The notes: a model not told the origin generated them from the sequence alone. Shown: positions 1 to 9,134, counted from the stretch's first letter. The stretch: 64,000 nucleotides of DNA from Streptomyces bottropensis ATCC 25435 (GCF_000383595.1 NZ_KB911581.1:7895519-7959518), one strand, 5' to 3'. Numbers and translations: made by a program.

Positions 1-2583
1 CCCTCCGGCGGGGAACGGCTGCCGGAGACCTGGCCGGACCCCGCCGCCCTGCTGCTCACCGCGCTCGGGCCGGGCGCCCGGCTGTGGGAGCGGGGGCCTG
101 GGCACCCGGAGGCCCTGACCGTGCGGCTGGGCACGGCGGACCGGGCGGCGCCGGACGGATCGGGACTGTTGCCGGCGGTGCCGGTGACCACCGGGCTGCG
201 CGAGGTCGGCGCGCTGGGCCTGGCCGGGCCGCGCCCCCGGCTGATGGGGCTGACCCGCGCGGTCGTGGCCCAGCTCGCCGCGCTGCACTCCCCCGACGCC
301 CTGGAGCTGGTCCTGATCAGCGCGGACCGCTCCCGCTCCGCCGAGAAACGGGCCGCCGACTGGTCCTGGCTCGGCTGGCTCCCCCACCTGCGCCCCGCCC
401 ACGGCCAGGACTGCCGCCTCCTCCTCGCCTACGACCGCGAGCAGACGACGGCCCGGCTGGACGAGCTGCTGCGCCGTGTGGAGGACCACGCGGCGGACAC
501 GGCCGGACACGCGCCCGGGAGCACGCCGGGCGCGGGCGGCGGTCGTACGGCCACGACCGGAGCGGGCGGCCTCGCGGGGCAGGGGGCCGAGCGCGAGGGG
601 GCGGGCGGGGGCGGTTCCGGCCGGCGGGCCGTGCGGCGGCCCTCCTGGGCCCGGGAGGACGGCCCGGCGGACGACGACTTCACGGGGTCGTACACGGTGG
701 TGATCGTGGACGGTGACCCCGGAGGCGCCGACGTGCGCGAGGCCGTGGTGCGGCTGGCGCACGAGGGGCCCCTCGCCGGGATCCATGTCCTGTGCCTCGC
801 CGAGACGGAGTCCGCGTCACCCGCCTCGCCGGTGACGGAGACGTACACGGCGGCCTGCGAGACCTCGCCCGCGTTCCGCGCGTGCGGGGCCGTCGCCCTG
901 CTCAGCGGTGACGTGGCCACGGCCCTGCGACTGCTGCGGGTCGCCTCCGCCGGATCCGGACATGGCGCGGGGAGCGGTTCGGGGGGAGCGGCGGCGACCG
1001 GCTCCGGTCGTACGGGGGGCGCGCGCCCCGCTTCCGCGGCCTCCGCGTCCGTTCCGGCCGACCACGCGCGCGGTCCGGAGACCGACGCCCCGGTGAGCCG
1101 TACGCACACCCATATCGACCTCACGGGGAGCGGGCTCTCCGATACCGACGAGCGGACGCATCCCGGCACCCAGGATCTCGCCTCCCTCACCCCGGGCGGG
1201 CCCGGGCTGCTGAACCACGGCACGGTGGCCACGCTCGACGCGGTGTCCCCGGCGTGGGCCGAGCGGTTCGCGCGGGCGCTGGCGCCGTTGCGGACGGACG
1301 GCGCGGCCGGGGACCGGCAGGCGCGCGTGTCGGCGCCGCTGCCGCAGTCCGCGCGGCTGCTGGACGAGTTGGGGCTGGCACGGGCCACACCCGCGTCGCT
1401 GATGGCCCGGTGGGCGGACGCGAGCGACGACACGACGGCGCTCGGCGGACGGGCCTGGGCCGTGCTCGGCGCCGGGCCGCGCGGTCCGGTCTCCGTGGAC
1501 CTCGTCGCCGAGGGCCCCCATCTGCTGATCGAGGGGCCTGCCGGAAGCGGCCGCACGGAGCTGCTGCGGTCCGTCGCCGCGTCGCTCGCGGCCGCCGAGC
1601 GGCCCGACCGGCTGGGCATCGCCCTCGTGGACGGGCGGGACGGCGGTGCCGGTGGCGCCTCCGGTGCCGGTGGCGGGCGTGCCGGGGAGGGGCTGGGGGT
1701 CTGTACCGACCTGCCCCATGTGGGGACGCATCTCACGGCCAACGACCCCGTCCGGATGCGGGAGTTCGCGCAGTCCCTGATCACGGAGCTGAAGCGGCGG
1801 TACGAACTGCTCGGCGGGCTGGGGTTCGTGGAGTGGCACACGAGGCGCGAGGTCTCGGGGCGTATCGTCCCGCAGCGCTCGGCGCCGTCGGGGCCGGGTG
1901 CTTCGGGGCCGGGTGCTTCGGGGCCGGGTGCTTCGGGGCCGGGTGCTTCGGGGTCCGGGGCCGCCGACCTCGACTCGTCCTCCAGCTCCACCCTTCGGCT
2001 GCGGCCGGCGGCGAGCCGCAGGAACACCGACCCGGGCGGCAGGGGCGCGGCCGGGAGGAACCCCGCCTGCGAGCTGCCCCGGCTCGTCGTCATCGTCGAC
2101 GACCTCGACGCCCTGTTGTCACCCGCCCTGGGTTCCACCGGCCGGCCGGCGGCGGGGTCCGTCGTACGGGCCCTGGAGGCGGTGGCCCGGGAGGGCGAGC
2201 GTCTCGGGGTGCATCTCGTCGCCACGACCGGCGTCGGCGGGCGCCCGGGCGAGGGTGAGCTGGGGAAGGCGGCCGGCGCCCGGGTCGTCCTGAGCGCGCC
2301 GATGCCGGGCCCGGACGAACCGGCGCCCGGCCGGGGGGAGTTGCTGGGCGAGGGCGGCCGTACGACCGCGTTCCAGGCGGGCCGCGTCACGGGCCGCATC
2401 CCCCGCACCGCCACCCTCCGCCCGACCGTCGTCCCCCTCGACTGGGCACGCATGGGCGACCCCCCGGCCCGACGCCCGGTCCGCGAACTGGGCAACGGCC
2501 CGACCGACCTCGCCCTCCTGGCCAGCGCCCTGGACCGAGCGGCCCGCGAGGTCTCGGCCACACAGGTACCGTCCCTGCTCTGA
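1..2583 (+). CDS. FtsK/SpoIIIE-like P-loop ATPase, 5' end outside the window
   Basis: The reading frame is open from base 1, so the start lies upstream; at least 860 residues are present. The first part (about 121-460) resembles the linker and first ATPase-like lobe of Streptomyces FHA/FtsK-type proteins. A P-loop-like EGPAGSGRTE is encoded at 1531-1560, and a Walker-B-like LVVIVDDLDALL around 2083-2118. The invariant P-loop Lys is Arg here, so ATP hydrolysis at this site is doubtful. A low-complexity linker at 1891-1950 is made of four exact 15-base repeats (Gly-Pro-Gly-Ala-Ser). FtsK/SpoIIIE proteins pump DNA or, in type VII systems, drive export; no ESX component is adjacent, so the substrate is unknown. 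The downstream sugar transporter is probably a separate transcript. Confidence is high for the family and low for the role. Confidence 0.8.
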   Translation, partial: PSGGERLPETWPDPAALLLTALGPGARLWERGPGHPEALTVRLGTADRAAPDGSGLLPAVPVTTGLREVGALGLAGPRPRLMGLTRAVVAQLAALHSPDALELVLISADRSRSAEKRAADWSWLGWLPHLRPAHGQDCRLLLAYDREQTTARLDELLRRVEDHAADTAGHAPGSTPGAGGGRTATTGAGGLAGQGAEREGAGGGGSGRRAVRRPSWAREDGPADDDFTGSYTVVIVDGDPGGADVREAVVRLAHEGPLAGIHVLCLAETESASPASPVTETYTAACETSPAFRACGAVALLSGDVATALRLLRVASAGSGHGAGSGSGGAAATGSGRTGGARPASAASASVPADHARGPETDAPVSRTHTHIDLTGSGLSDTDERTHPGTQDLASLTPGGPGLLNHGTVATLDAVSPAWAERFARALAPLRTDGAAGDRQARVSAPLPQSARLLDELGLARATPASLMARWADASDDTTALGGRAWAVLGAGPRGPVSVDLVAEGPHLLIEGPAGSGRTELLRSVAASLAAAERPDRLGIALVDGRDGGAGGASGAGGGRAGEGLGVCTDLPHVGTHLTANDPVRMREFAQSLITELKRRYELLGGLGFVEWHTRREVSGRIVPQRSAPSGPGASGPGASGPGASGPGASGSGAADLDSSSSSTLRLRPAASRRNTDPGGRGAAGRNPACELPRLVVIVDDLDALLSPALGSTGRPAAGSVVRALEAVAREGERLGVHLVATTGVGGRPGEGELGKAAGARVVLSAPMPGPDEPAPGRGELLGEGGRTTAFQAGRVTGRIPRTATLRPTVVPLDWARMGDPPARRPVRELGNGPTDLALLASALDRAAREVSATQVPSLL
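1891..1950 (+). repeat. Four perfect 15-bp tandem repeats inside the FtsK-like gene
   Basis: Four exact copies of GGGCCGGGTGCTTCG stand head to tail at 1891, 1906, 1921 and 1936, followed by a decayed fifth copy. The unit is a multiple of three, so it encodes a repeated Gly-Pro-Gly-Ala-Ser linker and keeps the frame. Copy number is likely to vary between strains. Confidence 0.9.
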
Positions 2584-2599
2584 CCCCCGGGCCCCGAAA

Positions 2600-2620
2600 G
2601 GGGCGCGGGGAACCGCGCGA
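2600..2620 (+). repeat. Interspersed GC-rich intergenic element, copy 1
   Basis: The 21-base core GGGGCGCGGGGAACCGCGCG+A sits 16 bases past the FtsK-like stop codon, right after a CCCC-GAAA-GGGG mini-hairpin. Near-identical cores occur at 24359-24379 and, as an inverted pair, at 33045-33107. This sequence family is common in Streptomyces intergenic DNA. Here it lies downstream of a gene, consistent with a 3'-end or processing role, which is inference. Confidence 0.7.
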
Positions 2621-2776
2621 GCGATCACGACGCACCCGCACCCACCCACCCACACAGCCCCACCACCCCCACCCCGAAAGCGGCGGCGGTCGGCGCTCCC
2701 ATGGTCACGACGCGGTCACGATCACGTCGTTGACGCGGCAGGCGCTCTTGCCGCCCCCGAGCACGCGGCGTAGACC

Positions 2777-2798
2777 AGAGCGCACGGGACAGCGCTCT
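2777..2798. promoter_or_regulatory. Candidate operator upstream of the sugar transporter operon
   Basis: A perfect 7-base inverted repeat, AGAGCGC then 8 bases then GCGCTCT, lies about 34 bases before the presumed start of the binding-protein gene. Its symmetry and position suit a LacI- or GntR-family sugar repressor site, as used by many Streptomyces carbohydrate operons. No regulator gene lies next to the operon. No convincing -35/-10 pair was recognised nearby. Confidence 0.4.
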
Positions 2799-2831
2799 AC
2801 GTTCGACGACGCACGGAGAACGGGGTCAGAG

Positions 2832-4265
2832 ATGCGCAACATCTACCATATTCGCCGTATTCACCGCATGGTTCGCACACACAAGCCCCATCCCCCTGGC
2901 AAGCCCACCCACCCCCCCACGGCCAAAGCCCTCGCGGCCCTCGCCGCAGGCGTCCTCGCCCTCTCCCTCACCGCGTGCGGCGGGGACGACGACGGTGGCG
3001 ACAAGGGCGACAACGCCAGCGACGGCGGCAACGAGGCCACCGTGGAACTTCCCAAGCTGGACGGCCAGAAGCTGGAGGTCGCCGCGGTCTTCACGGGTCC
3101 GGAGCTGGACAACTTCCAGAAGGTCCTGGACGAGTTCGAGAAACGCACCGGCGCCTCGGTGACCTTCGTGCCCACCGGCAACAACACCTCCACCTTCCTC
3201 GGTACGAAGATCGAGGGCGGCAAACCGCCGGACGTGGCGTTCCTGCCGCAGGTCGGCGTGTTGCACCAGTTCGCCGACAAGGGCTGGTTGAAGCCGCTCG
3301 GCAGCGAGGCCCAGGCGCAGCTGGACAAGAACTTCTCGGACGGCTGGAAGGACCTCGGCGCGTACGAGGGCAAGCAGTACGGCGTCTACGCGAAAGCCGC
3401 CAACAAGTCCCTCGTCTGGTACAACACCGCGGCCTTCGAGGCGGCGGGCATCACCGAGGAACCGGGGACGTGGGACGAGTTCCTGCAGACCGCGCAGACG
3501 CTCTCCGACGCGGGCTCACCGGCCGTGTCCATCGGCGGCGCCGACGGCTGGACGCTCACCGACTGGTTCGAGAACGTCTACCTCTCGCAGGCGGGCCCGG
3601 AGAAGTACGACCAGCTCGCCAAGCACGAGATCAAGTGGACCGACCCCTCCGTCAAGGAAGCCCTCACCACGCTCGCCGAGCTGTGGGGCGAGGACGACCT
3701 GATCGCGGGCGGCGCCTCCGGCGCACTGCAGACGGAGTACCCGAAGTCGATCACGCAGACCTTCGGCGGGGACACCCCGGCGGGCATGGTGTTCGAGGGC
3801 GACTTCGTGGCCGTCACCATCAACGGCGACACGGACGCGAAGATCGGCACGGATGCCAAGGTGTTCCCGTTCCCGGCGGTCGGCGACGCCTCCCCCGTGG
3901 TCACCGGCGGCGACGCGGCCGTGGCGCTGAAGGACGGCAAGGGCGCGCAGGCGCTGCTCACCTTCCTCGCCTCGACCGACGCGGCGGAGATCTGGGCGGC
4001 ACAGGGCGGCTTCCTCTCCCCCAACAAGGAGATGGACGAGGGAAGTTACAAGGACGACGCCACCCGGGAGATCGCCAAGGCACTGCTCGCGGCGGGTGAC
4101 GACTTCCGCTTCGACATGTCCGACCAGGCCCCCGCGGCGTTCGGCGGCACGCAGGGCGTCGGCGAGTGGAAGGACCTCCAGGACTTCCTGAAGAGTCCCG
4201 ACGACGTGGCCGGTGCCCAGAAGCGGTTGGAGGCCGACGCGGCGAAGGCCTACGGGAACGGCTGA
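2832..4265 (+). CDS. Carbohydrate ABC transporter substrate-binding lipoprotein
   Basis: This is the extracellular receptor of a CUT1-type sugar importer, 477 residues from the chosen ATG. The N-terminus has basic residues, then a hydrophobic stretch ending in a lipobox (SLTAC, Cys49), then an acidic Gly/Asp linker typical of Streptomyces lipoproteins. The mature part has the family-1 solute-binding layout (FEKRTGASVTFV, then KPPDVAFLPQ, then a C-terminal GGDAAVAL region) and looks closest to alpha-glucoside binders of the AglE type. The substrate is inferred only. In-frame starts also exist at 2730 and 2868; 2832 gives a normal signal peptide after a G-rich patch. Two permease genes follow 10 bases downstream, with no ATPase gene. 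Confidence 0.9.
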   Translation: MRNIYHIRRIHRMVRTHKPHPPGKPTHPPTAKALAALAAGVLALSLTACGGDDDGGDKGDNASDGGNEATVELPKLDGQKLEVAAVFTGPELDNFQKVLDEFEKRTGASVTFVPTGNNTSTFLGTKIEGGKPPDVAFLPQVGVLHQFADKGWLKPLGSEAQAQLDKNFSDGWKDLGAYEGKQYGVYAKAANKSLVWYNTAAFEAAGITEEPGTWDEFLQTAQTLSDAGSPAVSIGGADGWTLTDWFENVYLSQAGPEKYDQLAKHEIKWTDPSVKEALTTLAELWGEDDLIAGGASGALQTEYPKSITQTFGGDTPAGMVFEGDFVAVTINGDTDAKIGTDAKVFPFPAVGDASPVVTGGDAAVALKDGKGAQALLTFLASTDAAEIWAAQGGFLSPNKEMDEGSYKDDATREIAKALLAAGDDFRFDMSDQAPAAFGGTQGVGEWKDLQDFLKSPDDVAGAQKRLEADAAKAYGNG

Positions 4266-4275
4266 CGACGACCTC

Positions 4276-5640
4276 ATGCCGTCTGCCGTGACGAAGACGG
4301 CGGGAGGCGCCGGCGCACTGCCGACGCCCCCCGCCGCACCCCGCAAGAGCGTGACGGGAACCCGGCTGTGGGTGGCGGTGCTGTTTCTGCTGCCCGCGCT
4401 GGTGCTGCTCGGCGCGCTCGTGGTCTACCCGATCGGGTACTCGGTCTGGCGGAGCCTGTTCGACGCGGACGGCTCGGGCTTCGTCGGCCTCGACAACTAC
4501 GCGGAGATCTTCTCCGACGACTCCACCCTCGTCGCCGTGCGCAACACCGCGATCTGGGTCGCGGTGGCCCCGGCCCTCGTCACCGCGCTCGGGCTGATCT
4601 TCGCGGTGCTGACCGAACGCATCCGCTGGGGAACGGCGTTCAAGCTGATCGTCTTCATGCCGATGGCGATCTCGATGCTCGCCGCGGGCATCATCTTCCG
4701 GCTGGTGTACGAGCAGGACCCGGACCAGGGCGTCGCCAACGCGGTCGTGACGTCCGTGCACGACGTGTTCGTGGACGAGTCGGTGTATCCGAAGGCCCGG
4801 CCGGGCGCCCAGGTGAGCGATCTGAAGGCGTCCGGCGGTGGTGCGTTCACCACGGAGGGGACCGCGCGGGCGGGCACCCCGGTGCTGCTCCCCCTCGTCG
4901 GTATCGCGCCGGGCAGCCTGCCCGGCGACGCACAGGACGCGAAGGCCGCCGGGACCACCGGTGGTGACGGGATCACCGGCACCGTCTGGCTGGACTTCCG
5001 GCTCGGCGGCGGTGGCGAGAAGGGGGCCGTCGACCCGGGCGAGAAGGGGCTGAAGGGCGTCAAGGTCGAGGCGGTGAAGGACGGTGGGGTCGTCGCCTCC
5101 ACCACCAGCGGCGGCGACGGCACCTTCAGCCTGCCCAAGGCGGCGGACGGAGCCCAACTCCGTCTGCCGGGCTCGAACTTCGCGGCGCCCTACAACGGCA
5201 TCGACTGGCTGGGCCCGGCGCTCGTCACCCCGGCCGTCATCGGGTCGTACGTCTGGATGTGGGCCGGCTTCGCGATGGTGCTGATCGCGGCGGGCCTCGC
5301 CGGGGTCGACCGCAATCTGCTCGAAGCCGCCCGGGTGGACGGGGCGAACGAGTGGCAGGTGTTCCGCCGGGTCACCGTGCCCCTGCTCGCACCGGTCCTG
5401 GTCGTCGTCCTCGTGACGCTGATGATCAACGTGATGAAGGTGTTCGACCTCGTCTACATCATCGCCCCCCAGCCCAGCCAGGACGACGCCAACGTGCTGG
5501 CCCTGCAGTTGTACCTGGTGTCGTACGGCGGCGGGGGCGACTTCGGCCTCGGCAGTGCGATCGGCGTGATCCTGCTGCTGCTCGTGCTGCCGGTGATGTG
5601 GGTCAACATCCGGCGTCTCAGGAAGGAGCGCCAGCGGTGA
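4276..5640 (+). CDS. Sugar ABC transporter permease (MalF-like) with inserted Cna-B/SdrD-like domain
   Basis: This inner-membrane permease has 454 residues; the start is the ATG 10 bases after the preceding stop. The N-terminal half has the usual first helices (LWVAVLFLLPALVLLGALVV, then further segments to about residue 150). The C-terminal half has the EAA coupling loop (EAARVDGANEWQVF near residue 349) that docks the ATPase. Between them, residues about 158-305 form a long extracellular insert. Its second part (GTVWLDF at about 236, then DPGEKGLKGVKVEA, then GDGTFSLP) matches the repeat pattern of Cna-B/SdrD beta-sandwich domains. E. coli MalF also has a large periplasmic loop between helices 3 and 4 that contacts the binding protein, so a receptor-docking role is plausible here. 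It overlaps the next permease by 4 bases. Confidence 0.88.
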   Translation: MPSAVTKTAGGAGALPTPPAAPRKSVTGTRLWVAVLFLLPALVLLGALVVYPIGYSVWRSLFDADGSGFVGLDNYAEIFSDDSTLVAVRNTAIWVAVAPALVTALGLIFAVLTERIRWGTAFKLIVFMPMAISMLAAGIIFRLVYEQDPDQGVANAVVTSVHDVFVDESVYPKARPGAQVSDLKASGGGAFTTEGTARAGTPVLLPLVGIAPGSLPGDAQDAKAAGTTGGDGITGTVWLDFRLGGGGEKGAVDPGEKGLKGVKVEAVKDGGVVASTTSGGDGTFSLPKAADGAQLRLPGSNFAAPYNGIDWLGPALVTPAVIGSYVWMWAGFAMVLIAAGLAGVDRNLLEAARVDGANEWQVFRRVTVPLLAPVLVVVLVTLMINVMKVFDLVYIIAPQPSQDDANVLALQLYLVSYGGGGDFGLGSAIGVILLLLVLPVMWVNIRRLRKERQR

Positions 5641-6554
5641 CCGCTGTCGAAACCCCCGCGCCCGCGCCGGGAACTCCGGCGCGCGAGGCGCCCGCTCGCC
5701 GCGAACGCTCCGTCGCATCCCGGCTCGCGAGCGGCGCGGCGGGCGGCGCGTTGCGCGTGTTCCTGCTGCTGGTGGCGCTGTTCTGGCTGGTGCCGACCTT
5801 CGGGCTGCTGGTCTCCTCGTTCCGCGACCCGACCGACATCTCCACCTCCGGATGGTGGAAGGTGTTCACGGCCCCGGCCCAGCTCACCACCAAGAGCTAT
5901 GCGTCGCTGCTGGAGAACGACGGCATCACCGACGCCCTGCTCAACACGGTCTGGATCACGGTCCCGGCGACGCTGCTGGTCGTCCTGATCGGCGCGATGG
6001 CCGGATACGCCTTCGCCTGGCTGGACTTCAAGGGCCGCGACTGGTGGTTCATGGCCGTGGTGGGGCTGCTGGTGGTCCCGGTGCAGGTGGCACTGATCCC
6101 GCTGTCCGGACTCTTCCGGGACCTCGGGATCTTCGGCGACATCATCGGCGTCGTCCTCTTCCACGTCGGCTTCGGACTGCCGTTCGCGATCTTCCTGCTG
6201 CGGAACTTCTTCGCGGAGATCCCGCGCGAGCTGCTGGAGGCGGCACGGCTGGACGGGGCGGGCGAGGTCCGGCTGTTCGCGACGGTCGTACTGCCCCTGG
6301 CCGCACCGGCGTTGGCGTCGCTCGGGATCTTCCAGTTCCTGTGGGTGTGGAACGACATGCTGGTCGCGCTGGTCTTCTCCAGCTCCGACTCCCAGCCGCT
6401 GACGGTCGCGCTCCAGCAGCAGGTGAGGCAGTTCGGCAGCAACATCGAGGTGCTGGCGCCGGGCGCCTTCATCTCCATGGTGATCCCGCTGGCCGTGTTC
6501 TTCGCGTTCCAGCGGCAGTTCGTGTCGGGGGTGATGGCGGGGGCGGTGAAGTAG
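5637..6554 (+). CDS. Sugar ABC transporter permease (MalG-like)
   Basis: This is the second permease of the importer, 305 residues. The start is GTG within the preceding gene's stop (GTGA overlap), with an AGGAG ribosome site 11 bases upstream. After a Pro/Ala-rich cytoplasmic tail, a first helix (VFLLLVALFWLVPTFGLLVS) and further segments lead to the EAA loop (EAARLDGAGEVRLFATVVLP). The end, FQRQFVSGVMAGAVK, is the classic C-terminus of MalG/CUT1 permeases. It should pair with the upstream permease and a cytoplasmic ATPase encoded elsewhere. Several Streptomyces sugar importers share the MsiK ATPase, which would explain the missing ATPase gene. Confidence 0.93.
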   Translation: MTAVETPAPAPGTPAREAPARRERSVASRLASGAAGGALRVFLLLVALFWLVPTFGLLVSSFRDPTDISTSGWWKVFTAPAQLTTKSYASLLENDGITDALLNTVWITVPATLLVVLIGAMAGYAFAWLDFKGRDWWFMAVVGLLVVPVQVALIPLSGLFRDLGIFGDIIGVVLFHVGFGLPFAIFLLRNFFAEIPRELLEAARLDGAGEVRLFATVVLPLAAPALASLGIFQFLWVWNDMLVALVFSSSDSQPLTVALQQQVRQFGSNIEVLAPGAFISMVIPLAVFFAFQRQFVSGVMAGAVK

Positions 6555-6758
6555 GGCAAGGGATGCTCGCAGCACGGGAGTTGCGAGGTACGTGGGGCGG
6601 GCGCCCGGGGGTTGGTCGCGCGACAACCTCCGCAGCCCGCGCCCGAATTCACCCCCGCGCGCCCCCAACTCCCCACCCTGTCCCCCGTATGGAACACGCA
6701 CCGTAACCAATTCATCCCATCGGCCGTTTCCGGGCAGTATGCCCGCGCCGACCCATGG

Positions 6759-8999
6759 ATGTCCTCCTTGCCCAGGTTCAGTGTCATCGTTCCCGCGTAC
6801 AAGGTTCAGGCGTACCTGCAGGAATGCCTGGATTCCGTGCTCTCCCAGTCCTTCACCGACCTCGAACTGATCGTCGTCGACGACGCCTCCCCCGACAACT
6901 GCGGCGCGATCGCCGACGAGACCGCGGCCCGCGACCCCCGCGTGCGGCGCGCCGTGCGCCTGCGGGAGAACGCGGGCCCGGGTGCCGCCCGCAACAAGGG
7001 GATGGAGTACGCGAGGGGGGACTACCTCCTCTTCCTCGACGGCGACGACACGTTCGCGCCGGGCGCGCTCCGGGCGATCGCCGACCGCGTCAAGGAGACC
7101 GGCGAACCGGACGTCCTCGTCCACGACTTCGCCCGCGTCTGCTGGTCGGGCGAGTCCGTCCGCGACGAAAGCGGCCTCCAGCTCACCGAGCAGGGCCCCG
7201 CCCCCTTCCGCCTGGACGACCGTCCGGGCCTGCTGCACGTCCGTCCGGCCGTGTGGAACAAGGCGTACAAGCGGGAGTTCGTCGAGGACCACGACTTCCG
7301 TTTCCCGCCCGGCATCTACGAGGACACGGCCTGGACGTACCCCGTCCTGATGGCCGCCGAGTCCGTCGCCACCCTCGACCGGGTCTGTGTCCACCACCGC
7401 CGGCGCCGCCACGGCAGCCTGCTCGGGGCGACTACACGCGGTCACTTCGACGTGTTCGAGCAGTACGACCGGGTGTTCGCGTACGTCGACGAGCGGCCGG
7501 AGCTGGCGCAGTGGCGTCCGGTGCTGTTCCGGCGCATGGTCGACCACCTCACCTCCGTGTTCTCCCGGCGCCACCGGCTGCCGCGCGAGGCGCACGCCGA
7601 GTACCTGCGCACGGTCCGCGTGTACTGCGCCCGCTACCGCACCCCGGGCGCCCCCCTCCGCGCCCGCGCCCGGCTCCGGCACGCGCTCCTGCGGCTCGGC
7701 GGTCCGCGTCTCCACCGCGCGCTGTGGGCGGGAGCGCGGCTGGGCCGGGGCGCCGGGCGCCTGGCGCGGGGCCTGGCCGGGCTGTTGCGTAGGGCCGGGC
7801 TGCGCCTCCACTACCGCGTCCAGCGCCTCCTCCCGCTGCGTGCCGACCGGGCCGTGTTCGCCGCGTACGACGGCCGGGGCTACGAGTGCAGCCCGGCCGC
7901 GCTGGAGAACGCGTTTCGCACGTACGTCCCCCGGATGCGCACCTCGTGGGTCGCGCGCCCGGAGCACCACCACACGCTCCCGGTGGGGACCCGGCGGGTG
8001 CTCCCCGGCTCGATGGCGTACTGGACGGCGCTGGCCCGCTCCACGTACCTGGTGAGCAACGTCGACTTCGACCGGCGCCTGGCCAAGCGCCGCGGTCAGG
8101 TGCTGCTGCAGACCCGGCACGGCACGCCGCTCAAGCGGATGGGGCTCGACCTCCAGGACCGGCCGGCGGCGGCGCGCGGCGCGGACTTCGGCGCCGCGCT
8201 GCGCGGCAGCGACCGGTGGGACTACGTCCTGTCCGGCAACCGCCACTCCACACTCGTCTGGGAACGCGTCCACCCCTCCCCGTACACGACCCTCGAATAC
8301 GGCTCGCCGCGCAACGACGTGTTCCTGCGGGCGAACTCGGCGGACGTGGCCCGGGTACGCGAACAGCTCGGCATCCCCGAGGGCGCGGTCGCCGTCCTGT
8401 ACGCCCCCACGCACCGCGACTACCGCCACTCGCAGCGCGCCCATCTGGACCTGGAGCGGGTGCTGCGCAAGCTCGGTCCGCGGTTCGTGGTCCTCGCCCG
8501 GGCCCACCCCGGGTACGACTCCCCGCTGACGGATCTGGCGCACGGCCGTCTGCTGGACGTCACCGGCCATCCGAGCGTGGAGGACCTGTGCCTCGCCTCG
8601 GACGCGCTGGTCACCGATTACTCGTCCCTGATGTTCGACTACGCCAACCTCGACCGGCCGATCGTGATCCACGCGGAGGACTGGGAGGCGTACGAGGCGG
8701 CGCGGGGCACTTATTTCGATCTGCGCTCCTTCCCGCCGGGGGCGGTGGCGCGCAGTGAGGACGAACTGATCGACATCTTCGCCACGGGGCACTGGCGGGG
8801 GTCGCGGTCGGCGCAGTTGCGGTCGGCGTTCCGGGAGCGGTTCTGTCCGTTCGACGACGGGCGGGCGGCCGAGCGGGTGGTGCGGCGGGTGGTGCTCGGC
8901 GAGGTCGCACCGGTGGACTTCGTCCCCCTGGCCGAGCGGCATCCCGTCCCGTCCGCCGCGGCGGCCCGCCCCGGGGTGGACGGGGCGCTGGGCACGTAG
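6759..8999 (+). CDS. Bifunctional GT2 glycosyltransferase / CDP-glycerol glycerophosphotransferase (TagF-like, copy 1)
   Basis: The protein has 746 residues from the ATG that gives PRFSVIVPAYK. Residues about 1-300 are a family-2 glycosyltransferase with VVDDASPDN and the metal-binding LDGDDTF. Residues about 390-725 are a CDP-glycerol:glycerophosphate glycerophosphotransferase domain. Both catalytic histidines of TagF enzymes appear present: TRHGTPLK (His454) and RAHP (His583). The SPRND, YAPTHRDY and TDYSSLMFDY blocks also match. The family adds glycerol-phosphate or similar units to wall teichoic acid at the cytoplasmic membrane face. Two further fusions and two membrane proteins follow on the same strand. 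Upstream in-frame codons back to 6612 lack family similarity, so this start is preferred. Confidence 0.88.
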   Translation: MSSLPRFSVIVPAYKVQAYLQECLDSVLSQSFTDLELIVVDDASPDNCGAIADETAARDPRVRRAVRLRENAGPGAARNKGMEYARGDYLLFLDGDDTFAPGALRAIADRVKETGEPDVLVHDFARVCWSGESVRDESGLQLTEQGPAPFRLDDRPGLLHVRPAVWNKAYKREFVEDHDFRFPPGIYEDTAWTYPVLMAAESVATLDRVCVHHRRRRHGSLLGATTRGHFDVFEQYDRVFAYVDERPELAQWRPVLFRRMVDHLTSVFSRRHRLPREAHAEYLRTVRVYCARYRTPGAPLRARARLRHALLRLGGPRLHRALWAGARLGRGAGRLARGLAGLLRRAGLRLHYRVQRLLPLRADRAVFAAYDGRGYECSPAALENAFRTYVPRMRTSWVARPEHHHTLPVGTRRVLPGSMAYWTALARSTYLVSNVDFDRRLAKRRGQVLLQTRHGTPLKRMGLDLQDRPAAARGADFGAALRGSDRWDYVLSGNRHSTLVWERVHPSPYTTLEYGSPRNDVFLRANSADVARVREQLGIPEGAVAVLYAPTHRDYRHSQRAHLDLERVLRKLGPRFVVLARAHPGYDSPLTDLAHGRLLDVTGHPSVEDLCLASDALVTDYSSLMFDYANLDRPIVIHAEDWEAYEAARGTYFDLRSFPPGAVARSEDELIDIFATGHWRGSRSAQLRSAFRERFCPFDDGRAAERVVRRVVLGEVAPVDFVPLAERHPVPSAAAARPGVDGALGT

Positions 9000-9080
9000 G
9001 CGTTCGCCGGCCCCACCGAGCTGGGAAGCGCGGGGCGCAGCCCGCGCACCCGTGACCACGCCCGCACGCACCCGCACCCG

Positions 9081-9110
9081 CCCGCAACCGCCCGCAACCG
9101 CCCGCAACCG
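9081..9110 (+). repeat. Three exact 10-bp tandem repeats upstream of TagF-like copy 2
   Basis: CCCGCAACCG is repeated exactly three times, ending 24 bases before the ATG of the next gene and continuing a run of CCCGCAC-type units. The position, in the only sizeable gap of the TagF-like array, suggests slippage-prone spacer DNA or a regulator site; neither is shown. Confidence 0.8.
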
Positions 9111-9134
9111 ACAAACTCGCCCCGAAAGGACAGA

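Noticed and set aside
2730..2776. TTGACG at 2730 as a -35 box for the sugar operon
   Set aside because: No -10-like hexamer lies 16-19 bases downstream; the nearest TAGACC is 35 bases away.
9081..9110. CRISPR-like repeat
   Set aside because: The 10-base units are directly adjacent with no spacers; the same applies to the arrays at 1891, 22630 and 25787.
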